From positions 1-27,867 of IMG/VR virus record IMGVR_UViG_3300025668_000036: DNA of 27,867 bases; one strand, 5' to 3'. Of this stretch, positions 13,067 to 20,401 are shown piece after piece. Positions within the stretch are counted from its first letter, which is position 1. The number at the start of each line of letters is the position of its first letter. The notes beneath the pieces are model-generated. The model searched no databases. It saw nothing but the letters and a program-made list of their open reading frames with translations, and was not told the DNA's origin. This DNA comes from a virus. Made by a program: the position numbers and the translations under genes.

Positions 13067-14350
13067 ATGAGTAACAAAAGTCAAAGAAGTGTTTTCCTTC
13101 AAGCAAAGAAAAATGAGAATAAGGAGATTATCCTTATCGATTCCAATGGAACTGAGTTCTTCGTTCCACAATTAAATGAAGTTGGTTCTTCAATTTATAA
13201 GAGGTGTGTATCCGCCGCTAACAATCCAACTAAGTTCTGTATCAAAGCTAGAATTAGTGGAAACCTTTCAGATGGTTCTGTTGAGTTCAACAGAGTTCCA
13301 GGTGAGAAGTTCAATGGTTCTGAACCTGTAACAAACTTCAACAAACCGAATGGTGGGTTGGAACAATTTCAAATGAAACAAAAACCAACTATGGAAGTTG
13401 CAGATAAACCAATGGAAGAAGATTTCCTAAAGTTCATCCACAACGAATCCAAAGATTTAAAACCACAGATGTTGTTTATGAACGAACTGAAGTGGAAGTA
13501 CCTAATCAGAAACATTCTGAGAGGTAAAAATATTATGATGACTGGACCTGCTGGTTGTGGTAAAACTATGGCGGCTAAAGCAGCGGCTAACTCAATCGAA
13601 GGTTACTCTATGGAAATCTTCAACTTAGGTTCTACACAAGACCCTAGAGCTACTCTAATCGGTAACACTCAGTTCGATACTAAGAAAGGTACTGTGTTCT
13701 CTCCTTCACCATTTGTGAAAGCTATCCAAACTCCAAACACCGTTATTGTGTTGGATGAGATTAGTAGAGCACACCCTGAGGCTCACAACATTCTGATGAG
13801 TGTTTTGGATGCTGGGCAAAGATACCTCAGATTAGATGAGGCCGCTGATTCACCTGTTGTGAAGGTTGCTGAAGGTGTTTCCTTCATCGCATCGGCTAAC
13901 ATTGGTAATGAGTACACATCGACTAGACAATTGGATAGAGCTATCGTTGATAGATTTACAATCATCGAAATGGATACTCTAACTTCAGAAGAAGAAACTT
14001 CATTACTTATGATGATGTATCCTTCGGTTGATGAGGTTGTTCTTACTAATGTTGCTAAGATTACTTCAATGACCAGAAATGATGTGAAGAAAGAAGTTCC
14101 TACTCTTTCAAACTCACTATCGACTAGAACGGCTGTTGAGATTGGTTCACTACTCTATGATGGTTTCAGTTTGGCTGAAGCTGCTGAGATTACTATCTTC
14201 CCATTATTCGAAGATGCTGGTGGAGCACAATCGGAAAGAACTTTCATCAAACAATATGTTCAAAAGTTTGTTGGTTCTACTGAAGAAGAAAATCTATTCA
14301 ACGTAGAAGGTGAATCATCTGAAGAAACTGATATTTCAAACCCATTTTAA
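13067..14350 (+). CDS. MoxR/CobS-type AAA+ ATPase (427 aa)
   Basis: After about 130 N-terminal residues comes an AAA+ module: Walker A GPAGCGKT (160-167), Walker B VIVLDE (226-231), sensor 1 SAN (276-278) and an arginine-finger region QLDRAIVDRF (288-297). The tail is acidic. MoxR-family ATPases act as hexameric remodelling machines together with VWA proteins; the VWA protein at 10497 is the obvious partner. Phage copies are commonly labelled CobS, but a cobaltochelatase role is not supported here. A terminator follows at 14377. Confidence 0.88.
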   Translation: MSNKSQRSVFLQAKKNENKEIILIDSNGTEFFVPQLNEVGSSIYKRCVSAANNPTKFCIKARISGNLSDGSVEFNRVPGEKFNGSEPVTNFNKPNGGLEQFQMKQKPTMEVADKPMEEDFLKFIHNESKDLKPQMLFMNELKWKYLIRNILRGKNIMMTGPAGCGKTMAAKAAANSIEGYSMEIFNLGSTQDPRATLIGNTQFDTKKGTVFSPSPFVKAIQTPNTVIVLDEISRAHPEAHNILMSVLDAGQRYLRLDEAADSPVVKVAEGVSFIASANIGNEYTSTRQLDRAIVDRFTIIEMDTLTSEEETSLLMMMYPSVDEVVLTNVAKITSMTRNDVKKEVPTLSNSLSTRTAVEIGSLLYDGFSLAEAAEITIFPLFEDAGGAQSERTFIKQYVQKFVGSTEEENLFNVEGESSEETDISNPF

Positions 14351-14376
14351 TTATTACTCTTGATTACTCCCAAAGG

Positions 14377-14406
14377 ATTCCCACCAAATTAGGTGGGGAT
14401 TTATTT
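14377..14406 (+). terminator. Rho-independent terminator after the AAA+ gene
   Basis: ATTCCCACC (14377-14385) pairs with GGTGGGGAT (14392-14400, one T-G pair) around a 6-nt loop, followed by TTATTT. Its T run contributes to the -33 box of promoter P11. Confidence 0.7.
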
Positions 14407-14435
14407 GGAAAATCAAAATAAATTTTGTATATTAG
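14405..14435 (+). promoter_or_regulatory. Promoter P11 (core only)
   Basis: TTGG at 14405-14408, N19 ending in TTTTG, TATATTAG at 14428-14435. No TTAACA repeats. It begins where the terminator ends, so transcription stops and restarts within 60 bp. Confidence 0.7.
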
Positions 14436-14449
14436 ATAAAAATATAATT

Positions 14450-14764
14450 ATGAAAACACATAAAGACATATGTAAATTAGTAATCAACCTACTCAGAGAA
14501 GATGGATTCTTTGAGGGTGAGTGGATTGAGGAACGAAAATTCAGACCTCGCTTTTACAAAGCAACTGAACATATTAAATTTGAACGTACCGAAGAAACTA
14601 TTAATAGATTTATAGGTATGGCAGAAGTAGTTAGTAAGGAGATTGTTAAAGAAAATATAAACACTACCTTAGATGAACTACAAACTAAGGGATTAGTAAA
14701 CGAAGTTACAACGGATAATGGTAACACTGGATTTGTATTAAATAAAAACTATAAACATGAGTAA
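14450..14764 (+). CDS. Hypothetical protein (104 aa)
   Basis: Family not recognised. A helical protein with an aromatic-basic stretch (ERKFRPRFYKATEHIKFER, about residues 28-46). I start it at ATG 14450, 14 nt after the -7 box; the longer frame from 14393 would begin inside the terminator. It overlaps the next gene by 8 nt. Confidence 0.65.
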   Translation: MKTHKDICKLVINLLREDGFFEGEWIEERKFRPRFYKATEHIKFERTEETINRFIGMAEVVSKEIVKENINTTLDELQTKGLVNEVTTDNGNTGFVLNKNYKHE

Positions 14765-15170
14765 AGAGAAAATTGTATTCGATGATGGGGTGCCAGAAGA
14801 TTTTTGGACTCTCTTATCTACCGAAGAAAAAGAAGCTTTAGCAAAAGCTCAAGAAGAAGCATCAAAAGAATTTGATGGTTATGATGAGTGGGATGAAATG
14901 AATGAAGATTATTTCAATCACTTACGACAACGATTTAACAAAGGGCCTGATGATATTGGTCCTCGATTTTGGAAATCTTATCACAATAAAAACATACCAA
15001 TACAACTGATGGTTATTCCGGCAGGCAGACAGCACGATGGGGAATCTATGGTTCAATGGTATCACACTATTGTTGAGGATATGCAGCTCGGAGAATGTAA
15101 TGGGGAATACGAACTCATTTCAGAATATCAATTAACAGAAAAGTATAACATTAATTTTAATAATCAATAA
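14757..15170 (+). CDS. Hypothetical acidic protein (137 aa)
   Basis: Family not recognised. The first 50 residues are very acidic and helical; the second half is mixed and includes PIQLMVIPAGRQHDGESMVQWY (about residues 80-101). No signal peptide. Overlap with the upstream gene suggests coupled translation. Confidence 0.65.
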   Translation: MSKEKIVFDDGVPEDFWTLLSTEEKEALAKAQEEASKEFDGYDEWDEMNEDYFNHLRQRFNKGPDDIGPRFWKSYHNKNIPIQLMVIPAGRQHDGESMVQWYHTIVEDMQLGECNGEYELISEYQLTEKYNINFNNQ

Positions 15171-15186
15171 ACAAAAAAAAACAATT

Positions 15187-15387
15187 ATGAAGTATTACAT
15201 CGCAAAAGTAAAAGTAGTAACTACAGATGATAAAGGTAGACAAAAGAAAATGCAGGAACAATATTGTGTTCATGCAGTATCCGTAACTGATGCAGAAGCA
15301 AAAGTGCATGAAGAGTTTAAAAACGATGGGTTAGAGTTTGAAGTAACTCACGTTAACGAAACTAAAATTATAAAAGTTATATCTTAA
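15187..15387 (+). CDS. DUF4494-like protein (66 aa)
   Basis: The pattern MKYYIAKVKVVTTDDKGRQKKMQEQY, then VHAVSVTDAEAKVHEEF, FEVTHVNETKIIKVI follows DUF4494, a small family known mainly from Bacteroidota and their phages. Function unknown. It was assigned from memory of the family's YxxKVxYxxxDExGKxKK...Y and SVTEAEAxI patterns. It supports a Bacteroidota host. Confidence 0.6.
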   Translation: MKYYIAKVKVVTTDDKGRQKKMQEQYCVHAVSVTDAEAKVHEEFKNDGLEFEVTHVNETKIIKVIS

Positions 15388-15389
15388 TT

Positions 15390-15614
15390 ATGGATTATAG
15401 TAATGGAGATACAGTAGTTGTAAACCACTTTGGAAAAAACAAAGTGGGTACAATTACGGAACGCTTGAGGACTGTAAAGGGTAGTAGATATATAGTCGCA
15501 ACGGAAGATGGTAATGACATTGAAGATGTGTATGTTGATAGCAATGATGCAATATCATTCATAGATAGCCGATTAAGTAAATCATTTAATAAACACATTG
15601 AAAATGGAAATTGA
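15390..15614 (+). CDS. Small SH3-like beta protein (74 aa)
   Basis: DTVVVNHFGKNKVGTITERLRTVKGSRYIVATEDG (residues 7-41) has the strand-turn pattern of a KOW/SH3-like barrel, though no family is certain. It starts 2 nt after the DUF4494-like gene and overlaps the next gene by 11 nt. Confidence 0.6.
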   Translation: MDYSNGDTVVVNHFGKNKVGTITERLRTVKGSRYIVATEDGNDIEDVYVDSNDAISFIDSRLSKSFNKHIENGN

Positions 15615-15897
15615 TAAAGCAAAGTTTAAAAGATTAAAGAATAAGGTTTTAAAAAAATACCCTAACGCTTCAACTCAACAAACATCCGATGGCAAGTTTT
15701 TTGTCTCGGATGGTGTTGGGAACGAAATAATGACAGAGTATATGATACCAACTCAGAATACAGTAGCAGCGGCTTGGTATTGGTTAGCAGATACTATGAA
15801 GATACATCAGAACATAGAACGAACACATCCTAAGAGAATGGATTTAAAATCGTTTGAAGCTAAGTTTGCAAGAATATCCAAAAGAAACCGAAAGTAA
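15604..15897 (+). CDS. Hypothetical basic protein (97 aa)
   Basis: Family not recognised. Lys-rich at both ends (KAKFKRLKNKVLKKYP; KFARISKRNRK), with a central AAAWYWLADTMK helix at about residues 55-66. It could contact nucleic acid. I prefer ATG 15604 to a TTG at 15598. Confidence 0.6.
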   Translation: MEIDKAKFKRLKNKVLKKYPNASTQQTSDGKFFVSDGVGNEIMTEYMIPTQNTVAAAWYWLADTMKIHQNIERTHPKRMDLKSFEAKFARISKRNRK

Positions 15898-15917
15898 TGT
15901 GTTTTATTAAAGTTTAT

Positions 15918-15940
15918 TTAATACTTATTAGTATATAAAT
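15918..15940 (+). promoter_or_regulatory. TTAATACTTAT element and TATATAAAT box
   Basis: TTAATACTTAT (15918-15928) is the first half of the element at 179 and 19056. TATATAAAT (15932-15940) resembles the T4 late promoter TATAAATA and recurs at 17453. They lie 18-40 nt before the 15958 gene. A late promoter is possible. Confidence 0.35.
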
Positions 15941-15957
15941 CAAATAAATTTTATTAC

Positions 15958-16254
15958 ATGAAAGCATATTCAGGAAAACCAAGAGGAAGAGTTAACCAAG
16001 GTGGAGCAACTCACAAAAAAGACGCAGATAAACTAAACGCATCGTATGGTAAGAACTACAATTCAATTGACTTTGAAATGAGTGAACATCTTCGATTAGA
16101 TAACTACAAAGAAAAAACCAATCCAATTGGAACTTTAGTTGTAGGAAATCAAAGAATCGATTTAACATGGTCGGAGTGTAATAAAATATTTACTACACTT
16201 TTAGATGCACAACAAACCCATAGAAGAAAGATTCAGTTGGGATTGTTTCAATAA
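15958..16254 (+). CDS. Hypothetical basic protein (98 aa)
   Basis: Family not recognised. The N-terminus is Gly/Lys/Arg-rich and probably flexible (KPRGRVNQGGATHKKDADK). The rest is compact, with IDLTWSECNKIFTTLLDAQQTHRRKIQLGLF at about residues 67-97. It starts a new transcription unit if the upstream TATATAAAT box is real. Confidence 0.6.
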   Translation: MKAYSGKPRGRVNQGGATHKKDADKLNASYGKNYNSIDFEMSEHLRLDNYKEKTNPIGTLVVGNQRIDLTWSECNKIFTTLLDAQQTHRRKIQLGLFQ

Positions 16255-16264
16255 ACAATAACCA

Positions 16265-16672
16265 ATGAAAGCTTCAGATTTATTTAAAGAGTTAGGAATG
16301 GGTGATGAAGAAATGAGTTCAGCCCGAGAATGGGTTAACTATAAACATTTCTCTGAAACTGTTCCTGATATTCTCTCTTTAAGTGAATATGTGGATACTG
16401 TTTACAAACAAGCAGTTACAATGGATGCAAAACCTCACCAATGGTTTTCAGAACGATATATGACTGAACGATATTTACTATCAGATGTAGGTATTGATGC
16501 ATCATACATAGCTAATTTAGAAAAACGTATTATCAAAATTTTAGATAAGGGTTTTAGAGAGATGCACATTGAGAGATTCTTAGAGTTGTGTTTAACTGTT
16601 GTAAGAAAATCCTTATTAGCCCTACCCAAAGAAACTCTAATATTTCTAAATGAAATATACAAAGAAAAATAA
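16265..16672 (+). CDS. Hypothetical helical protein (135 aa)
   Basis: Family not recognised. It is almost entirely helical by composition, with no membrane segment and no catalytic motif. It begins 10 nt after the upstream stop, with an A-rich leader. Likely in one transcript with its neighbours. Confidence 0.6.
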   Translation: MKASDLFKELGMGDEEMSSAREWVNYKHFSETVPDILSLSEYVDTVYKQAVTMDAKPHQWFSERYMTERYLLSDVGIDASYIANLEKRIIKILDKGFREMHIERFLELCLTVVRKSLLALPKETLIFLNEIYKEK

Positions 16673-16694
16673 TAACCTACAATATTTATGACAT

Positions 16695-16880
16695 ATGAGC
16701 ATACACTATATAGATGAACCATACAGACAACGGATAATCGATATCCTATCAACTGATGATAGTGATGATACTAAACAGTCTAAACTTAAACTATATCTAA
16801 TTGGTGAACCTTATTTTAAACACTTCACAAGTGAACCTTCTTGGTTGACTAGAGAAATTATTAAAGATTTTAATAAATAG
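16695..16880 (+). CDS. Hypothetical protein (61 aa)
   Basis: Family not recognised. Small and polar, with an acidic stretch STDDSDDTKQSK (19-30). It is placed by its tight spacing to the next gene and the absence of any better frame. Confidence 0.5.
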   Translation: MSIHYIDEPYRQRIIDILSTDDSDDTKQSKLKLYLIGEPYFKHFTSEPSWLTREIIKDFNK

Positions 16881-16889
16881 GAGATGGTA

Positions 16890-17348
16890 ATGTCCGAATC
16901 AACATATTGGGATGAATCTGAGTTTGACTTTTTTGAAACATTGGAAGATGAAGATAAATTGTTATATCTATATGATTTAATGATTGGAGAATTGGCTGGA
17001 ATGGCTATTCATAACGAAATGGAAGCTCAAGATGCTGAAATGGAATCAATGGATGAACTTCTTAGGATGGCTGAGGAAGAAGGTTTCGGTGAAAGTGATG
17101 ATAACGATAAGTGGGATTTCGAAGAAGATAGAAACGTAGTTAAAGTTTCGTTTGAAGATGGTAAAGAAGGGGATATTATTAAAATAGTAGGCCCAACATT
17201 AGATGTTATCGTAAAAGTAGCAAATGATTTACAACTAAATGGTATGATTCTAACAGGCAGACATATAGATTTTACTAAATATGAACCTTGGGATGTGATT
17301 GTAACTTATAAATTAATCGGACAAGGACCACCAACTTCTTTAAACTGA
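16890..17348 (+). CDS. Hypothetical acidic protein (152 aa)
   Basis: Family not recognised. The first 80 residues are strongly acidic (many Asp, Glu and Met); the last 65 form a more regular alpha/beta part (VVKVSFEDGKEGDIIKIVGPTLDVIVKVAND). I start at ATG 16890 because AGGAG (16879-16883) stands 6 nt before it, while the ATG at 16884 touches the Shine-Dalgarno. Confidence 0.6.
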   Translation: MSESTYWDESEFDFFETLEDEDKLLYLYDLMIGELAGMAIHNEMEAQDAEMESMDELLRMAEEEGFGESDDNDKWDFEEDRNVVKVSFEDGKEGDIIKIVGPTLDVIVKVANDLQLNGMILTGRHIDFTKYEPWDVIVTYKLIGQGPPTSLN

Positions 17349-17390
17349 CAATCTGTCACCTTATACGTTAACTTAACTGACATTTTGTCA
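17346..17390. promoter_or_regulatory. Paired TGACA-N3-TGTCA operators before hsp20
   Basis: TGACA-ATC-TGTCA at 17346-17358 and TGACA-TTT-TGTCA at 17378-17390 are two 13-bp inverted repeats whose centres are 32 bp apart, three helical turns. A half-site-like TTGACA follows at 17410. This would suit a dimeric regulator binding side by side. The first site overlaps the 3' end of the upstream gene. Confidence 0.55.
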
Positions 17391-17452
17391 TCTATTTTGT
17401 ACAAAAAGGTTGACAAATCCCTTTGGTACACATTTGGTACTATAGATAAACG

Positions 17453-17461
17453 TATATAAAT
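17453..17461 (+). promoter_or_regulatory. TATATAAAT box before hsp20
   Basis: The same 9-mer as at 15932, 28 nt before the Hsp20 start. It is similar to the T4 late promoter, and no TTGG-N19-TAnnTT core is found in this gap. It is a candidate late or stress promoter. Confidence 0.35.
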
Positions 17462-17488
17462 GTTTAACTAAAATAAAAAGGGAATAAA

Positions 17489-17833
17489 ATGATTTATACA
17501 ATGAGTAACGCATGGAATCTGTTAGATGAATTAGCTGAAAGAGCTAAAACTAACACAACTAAACAAAACAATATGGATATTGTGGATGATGTATTAACTA
17601 TGAACTTTGATGTACCTGGTTTATCTAAATCAGATATTACAGTTAAAGTTGAGGATAGAGTTATTACATTAGAGGGAGAGAATGATAATAGAACATTCAA
17701 TAAACAATATAAGCTAAACGAAGATTGGGATATCAATCAAGCTGAAGCTAGGGTTAAGAATGGGGTTCTATCACTATCGATACCAAAGATGAAAGAAAAG
17801 AAAAAGAAAGTATTAGAAATTATCGTTAAGTAG
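17489..17833 (+). CDS. Small heat shock protein, Hsp20 family (114 aa)
   Basis: Residues 30-100 form an alpha-crystallin domain: DDVLTMNFDVPGLSKSDITVKVEDRVITLEGE at about 33-64 and the signature GVLSLSIPK at 92-100. The C-terminus LEIIVK resembles the I-x-I/V anchor. The N-terminal arm is short, so oligomers may be small. It binds unfolded proteins without ATP. Marine T4-like phages often carry such genes. AAGGGA lies 8 nt before ATG 17489; M5 (17501) is an alternative. The upstream operator pair suggests its own control. Confidence 0.9.
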   Translation: MIYTMSNAWNLLDELAERAKTNTTKQNNMDIVDDVLTMNFDVPGLSKSDITVKVEDRVITLEGENDNRTFNKQYKLNEDWDINQAEARVKNGVLSLSIPKMKEKKKKVLEIIVK

Positions 17834-17834
17834 A

Positions 17835-18020
17835 ATGTTACGAAGGGAAGTTCTAAATATCAACAACACTCTATGGATAGTTAAAAGAAGGATTCGAATC
17901 GATGATAGACCTATTGTTCAGACTTGGAAAGAACATCTCCATTGCGACAAAGTATTTAAGAAAGAACCTTATTATTATTTTTGTGAAGAAGTTACGGATG
18001 TAGAGTGGGAAGATATTTAA
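17835..18020 (+). CDS. Hypothetical protein (61 aa)
   Basis: Family not recognised. The product is basic and aromatic (WIVKRRIRIDDRP; PYYYFCEEVTDVEWEDI). It starts 1 nt after hsp20. Its stop codon lies within the TTAACA repeats of promoter P12, and the nested terminator follows. Confidence 0.55.
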   Translation: MLRREVLNINNTLWIVKRRIRIDDRPIVQTWKEHLHCDKVFKKEPYYYFCEEVTDVEWEDI

Positions 18021-18072
18021 CAATTTCTTAACATAGGGGGCTTGGTTAAGTCCCCTATTTTTCGTATATTGT
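18017..18072 (+). promoter_or_regulatory. Promoter P12 with TTAACA direct repeats
   Basis: TTAACA at 18017-18022 and 18028-18033, N8, TTGG at 18042-18045, N19 ending in TTTCG, TATATTGT at 18065-18072. It drives the UV endonuclease gene. A terminator occupies the same bases. Confidence 0.72.
18034..18062 (+). terminator. Terminator nested inside promoter P12
   Basis: A 10-bp stem (18034-18043 with 18048-18057, one G-T pair), loop GGTT, and five Ts at 18058-18062. The loop and stem include the -33 box; the T run lies in the spacer. It ends the hsp20 transcript while the same DNA starts the next. Confidence 0.75.
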
Positions 18073-18109
18073 ACCTGTATTAATAATTAATAATTAAAAA
18101 ATAACACAT

Positions 18110-19015
18110 ATGAATTTAGGTTACGCATGTATCAACATGACACTTGGCTCACAGAAGCCAAAAATTACTACCAATCGTAGTATGATTAAAAAAACCTTTT
18201 TAGAGAAAGGTATTCCTTATGCATCTGAGCTAGGAATTCAAAACGCAAGAGACTTAGTAGAGATTATCAAATGGAATCATCAGAATGGTATTAACTTCTT
18301 TAGGGTTAGTTCTGATATGTTTCCTTGGGCATCTGAGTACAAATTATCAGAGATGCCACATTACAATCGTATAAAAAATATACTAAGTGGTGCAGGTCAT
18401 CTCGCTGATAAATACAATCAACGAATCACATCTCACCCTGGCCCTTTCAACGTATTAGTTTCTCCGCGTGAGCATGTGGTAGATAACACTATCGCAGAAC
18501 TAAGTAGACATGGTGAGGTATTTGATATGATGGGATTATCTCGTACTCCATACAACAAACTCAATATTCATTGTAATGGTGTGTATGGTGATAAGATTTC
18601 TGCTATGGATAGATTCTGTAAGAACTTTGAGAGACTGCCTGAATCCGTACAAACCCGTCTGACTGTAGAGAACGATGATAAAGCTAGTATGTACTCTGTA
18701 AAAGATTTAATGTACATACATGAACGTATTGGTATTCCTATTGTATTCGATTATCACCACCACAAATTTTGTACTGGAGATTTATCAGAGGAAGAAGCTC
18801 TTAAACTTGCTGTAAGTACTTGGGGTGATATCAAACCTGTAGTTCATTATTCAGAATCCAAAGCATTGCATGAGAGTAATGATAAGTTAAAACCTCAAGC
18901 ACATTCAGATTACATCAGTAGTGTTCCTAATACTTATGGTTTAGATGTTGATATTATGGTAGAAGCAAAAGCTAAAGAATTAACCATTTTAGAATACATT
19001 CAGGCGAAAGCATAG
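18110..19015 (+). CDS. uvsE: UV damage endonuclease, UvsE/UVDE (301 aa)
   Basis: This TIM-barrel, metal-dependent nuclease nicks DNA 5' to UV photoproducts. Family blocks are complete: LGYACIN (3-9), FRVSSDMFPW (64-73), SHPGPF (108-113), NIHCNGVYGDK (152-162), VENDD (186-190), PIVFDYHHH (210-218), HYSES (246-250), HSDYI (265-269) and DIMVEAKAKE (281-290). These include the His, Glu and Asp metal ligands and the lysine modified in UVDEs. Length is normal for the family. It would protect a phage exposed to sunlight. It is transcribed from P12. Confidence 0.92.
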   Translation: MNLGYACINMTLGSQKPKITTNRSMIKKTFLEKGIPYASELGIQNARDLVEIIKWNHQNGINFFRVSSDMFPWASEYKLSEMPHYNRIKNILSGAGHLADKYNQRITSHPGPFNVLVSPREHVVDNTIAELSRHGEVFDMMGLSRTPYNKLNIHCNGVYGDKISAMDRFCKNFERLPESVQTRLTVENDDKASMYSVKDLMYIHERIGIPIVFDYHHHKFCTGDLSEEEALKLAVSTWGDIKPVVHYSESKALHESNDKLKPQAHSDYISSVPNTYGLDVDIMVEAKAKELTILEYIQAKA

Positions 19016-19035
19016 TATGGTCGTTTTGCTTGTTT

Positions 19036-19064
19036 AAGTATTAATTATTATTATTTTAATACTT
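19036..19064 (+). terminator. AT-rich hairpin after uvsE
   Basis: AAGTATTAA (19036-19044) pairs with TTAATACTT (19056-19064) over an 11-nt loop. The stem is AT-only apart from one G-C pair and no T run follows, so termination is uncertain. Its 3' arm overlaps the shared element at 19056. Confidence 0.3.
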
Positions 19065-19078
19065 ATTGTCATAGGTTA
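19056..19078 (+). promoter_or_regulatory. Shared upstream element, copy 2
   Basis: TTAATACTTAT-TG-TCATAGGTTA, 21 of 23 identical to 179-201. It lies 98 nt before the membrane-protein gene. Between them is AT-rich DNA with TAAATAAATAC at about 19128-19138. Confidence 0.4.
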
Positions 19079-19176
19079 TTAGGTTGTCTAGCAAGCTAAT
19101 TACTTATTACTTATTAATAATAGTTGTAAATAAATACAGAACTCGAAGTTAATAAAACTAATTTTAAGGAAGAAAT

Positions 19177-20331
19177 ATGAAAATTGTTAAAAACTTTTTT
19201 TCTAAGAAGAACGGATTTGGATTTCTGATGGTATTCTCAACGCTATCACTAGCAGGTACAGCAGCATACTATTCAGTATTTGGATTAAGTTCTTTATTCG
19301 CTGGTGCTAAGACTGAAGTTATCATAATGGCTTCAGCATTAGAGTTAGCTAAATTAATTGTAGCATCGTATCTACATAACCATTGGAAGAAGATTGGTTG
19401 GATTCTAAAATCATATCTTACATTGGGTGTTGGTATCTTAATGATAATAACCTCTGCAGGTATATATGGTTTCTTAACATCAGCATATCAAACAACTGCT
19501 GACCAATTAACCATTATAGATAAACAAACCAAAGTGGTTGAAATGAAAAGAGAACGTTTCTCTGAATCATTGGATGGTTATAGGATTGAACGAACTCAGT
19601 TAAACTCATCCATTACAGAACTTACTAAGGGGTTATCTAATAACACCATACAGTACAAAGATAAAGAGACTGGTGAGATTATAACAACTACATCCTCTTC
19701 AACAAGAAGAGTTCTTACATCTCAGTTAAATGATATGAAAGAACAACGTAATGGTGTATCAGTTAAGATGGAAGCTTTAACCGATTCAATTACTAAGTTA
19801 GATTTAAAAGTATTGGATATGGAATCCAATAATGAAGTAGCTGCAGAGATTGGACCACTGCGATATATGGCTGAGATTACAAACAAACCAATGGCTACTA
19901 TTGTAAATTGGTTTACGTTATTAATCGTATGTGTATTCGACCCATTGGCAATCGCTATGGTACTTGCTGTAAATAAATTCATTGGTAGAAAAGAAGAAGA
20001 TGAGGATGATTACTATATTGCTAGAAATAAGATGTTACATAAACATTCAATTATGAATGGTGAGAAGTTGAAAAAAGAAAAACTTAATCAAGAAGAAATG
20101 ATTAAGAAGAACGAACAGATTATAGCAGTAACACCCACTAATACCGATGAACTTAAAATGAATAAGAAAGAATTCTTAGAAAGTTTAGATAATGTAGAGA
20201 GCAATTTAAAAGAAGATGATAAGAAAATATATGGTGGATTCTCAAAACCATACTCCGATGGTACTGCATTAAATGAATCTGATAAAGAATCATATAATGA
20301 TTTTGATGAAGATGATATAAAAACTTACTAA
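19177..20331 (+). CDS. Four-segment membrane protein with central coiled coil (384 aa)
   Basis: Hydrophobic segments lie at about residues 14-38, 46-66, 80-102 and 241-266. Between the third and fourth is a ~135-residue polar, heptad-rich stretch that looks like a coiled-coil hairpin (about 108-220). The C-terminal ~115 residues are charged and low in complexity. The plan recalls DUF4407-like proteins, but I do not claim membership. AAGGA 6 nt before the ATG is a rare Shine-Dalgarno here. A role in the host envelope, such as exclusion or lysis control, is possible. Confidence 0.65.
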   Translation: MKIVKNFFSKKNGFGFLMVFSTLSLAGTAAYYSVFGLSSLFAGAKTEVIIMASALELAKLIVASYLHNHWKKIGWILKSYLTLGVGILMIITSAGIYGFLTSAYQTTADQLTIIDKQTKVVEMKRERFSESLDGYRIERTQLNSSITELTKGLSNNTIQYKDKETGEIITTTSSSTRRVLTSQLNDMKEQRNGVSVKMEALTDSITKLDLKVLDMESNNEVAAEIGPLRYMAEITNKPMATIVNWFTLLIVCVFDPLAIAMVLAVNKFIGRKEEDEDDYYIARNKMLHKHSIMNGEKLKKEKLNQEEMIKKNEQIIAVTPTNTDELKMNKKEFLESLDNVESNLKEDDKKIYGGFSKPYSDGTALNESDKESYNDFDEDDIKTY

Positions 20332-20336
20332 TAAAT

Positions 20337-20367
20337 TTGGTAATGTTAATTATATTTCGTATATTTA
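20337..20367 (+). promoter_or_regulatory. Promoter P13 (core only)
   Basis: TTGG at 20337-20340, N19 ending in TTTCG, TATATTTA at 20360-20367. No TTAACA repeats. It drives the ClpP-like gene and probably groES behind it. Confidence 0.7.
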
Positions 20368-20401
20368 CATAAGTTTAACAATAAAAATAGTTATAAAACA
20401 T

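Noticed and set aside
10497-14350. Cobaltochelatase CobS/CobT for cobalamin synthesis
   Set aside because: Only the MoxR-VWA architecture matches; no other cobalamin gene is seen and the pair is common in phages with no such pathway.
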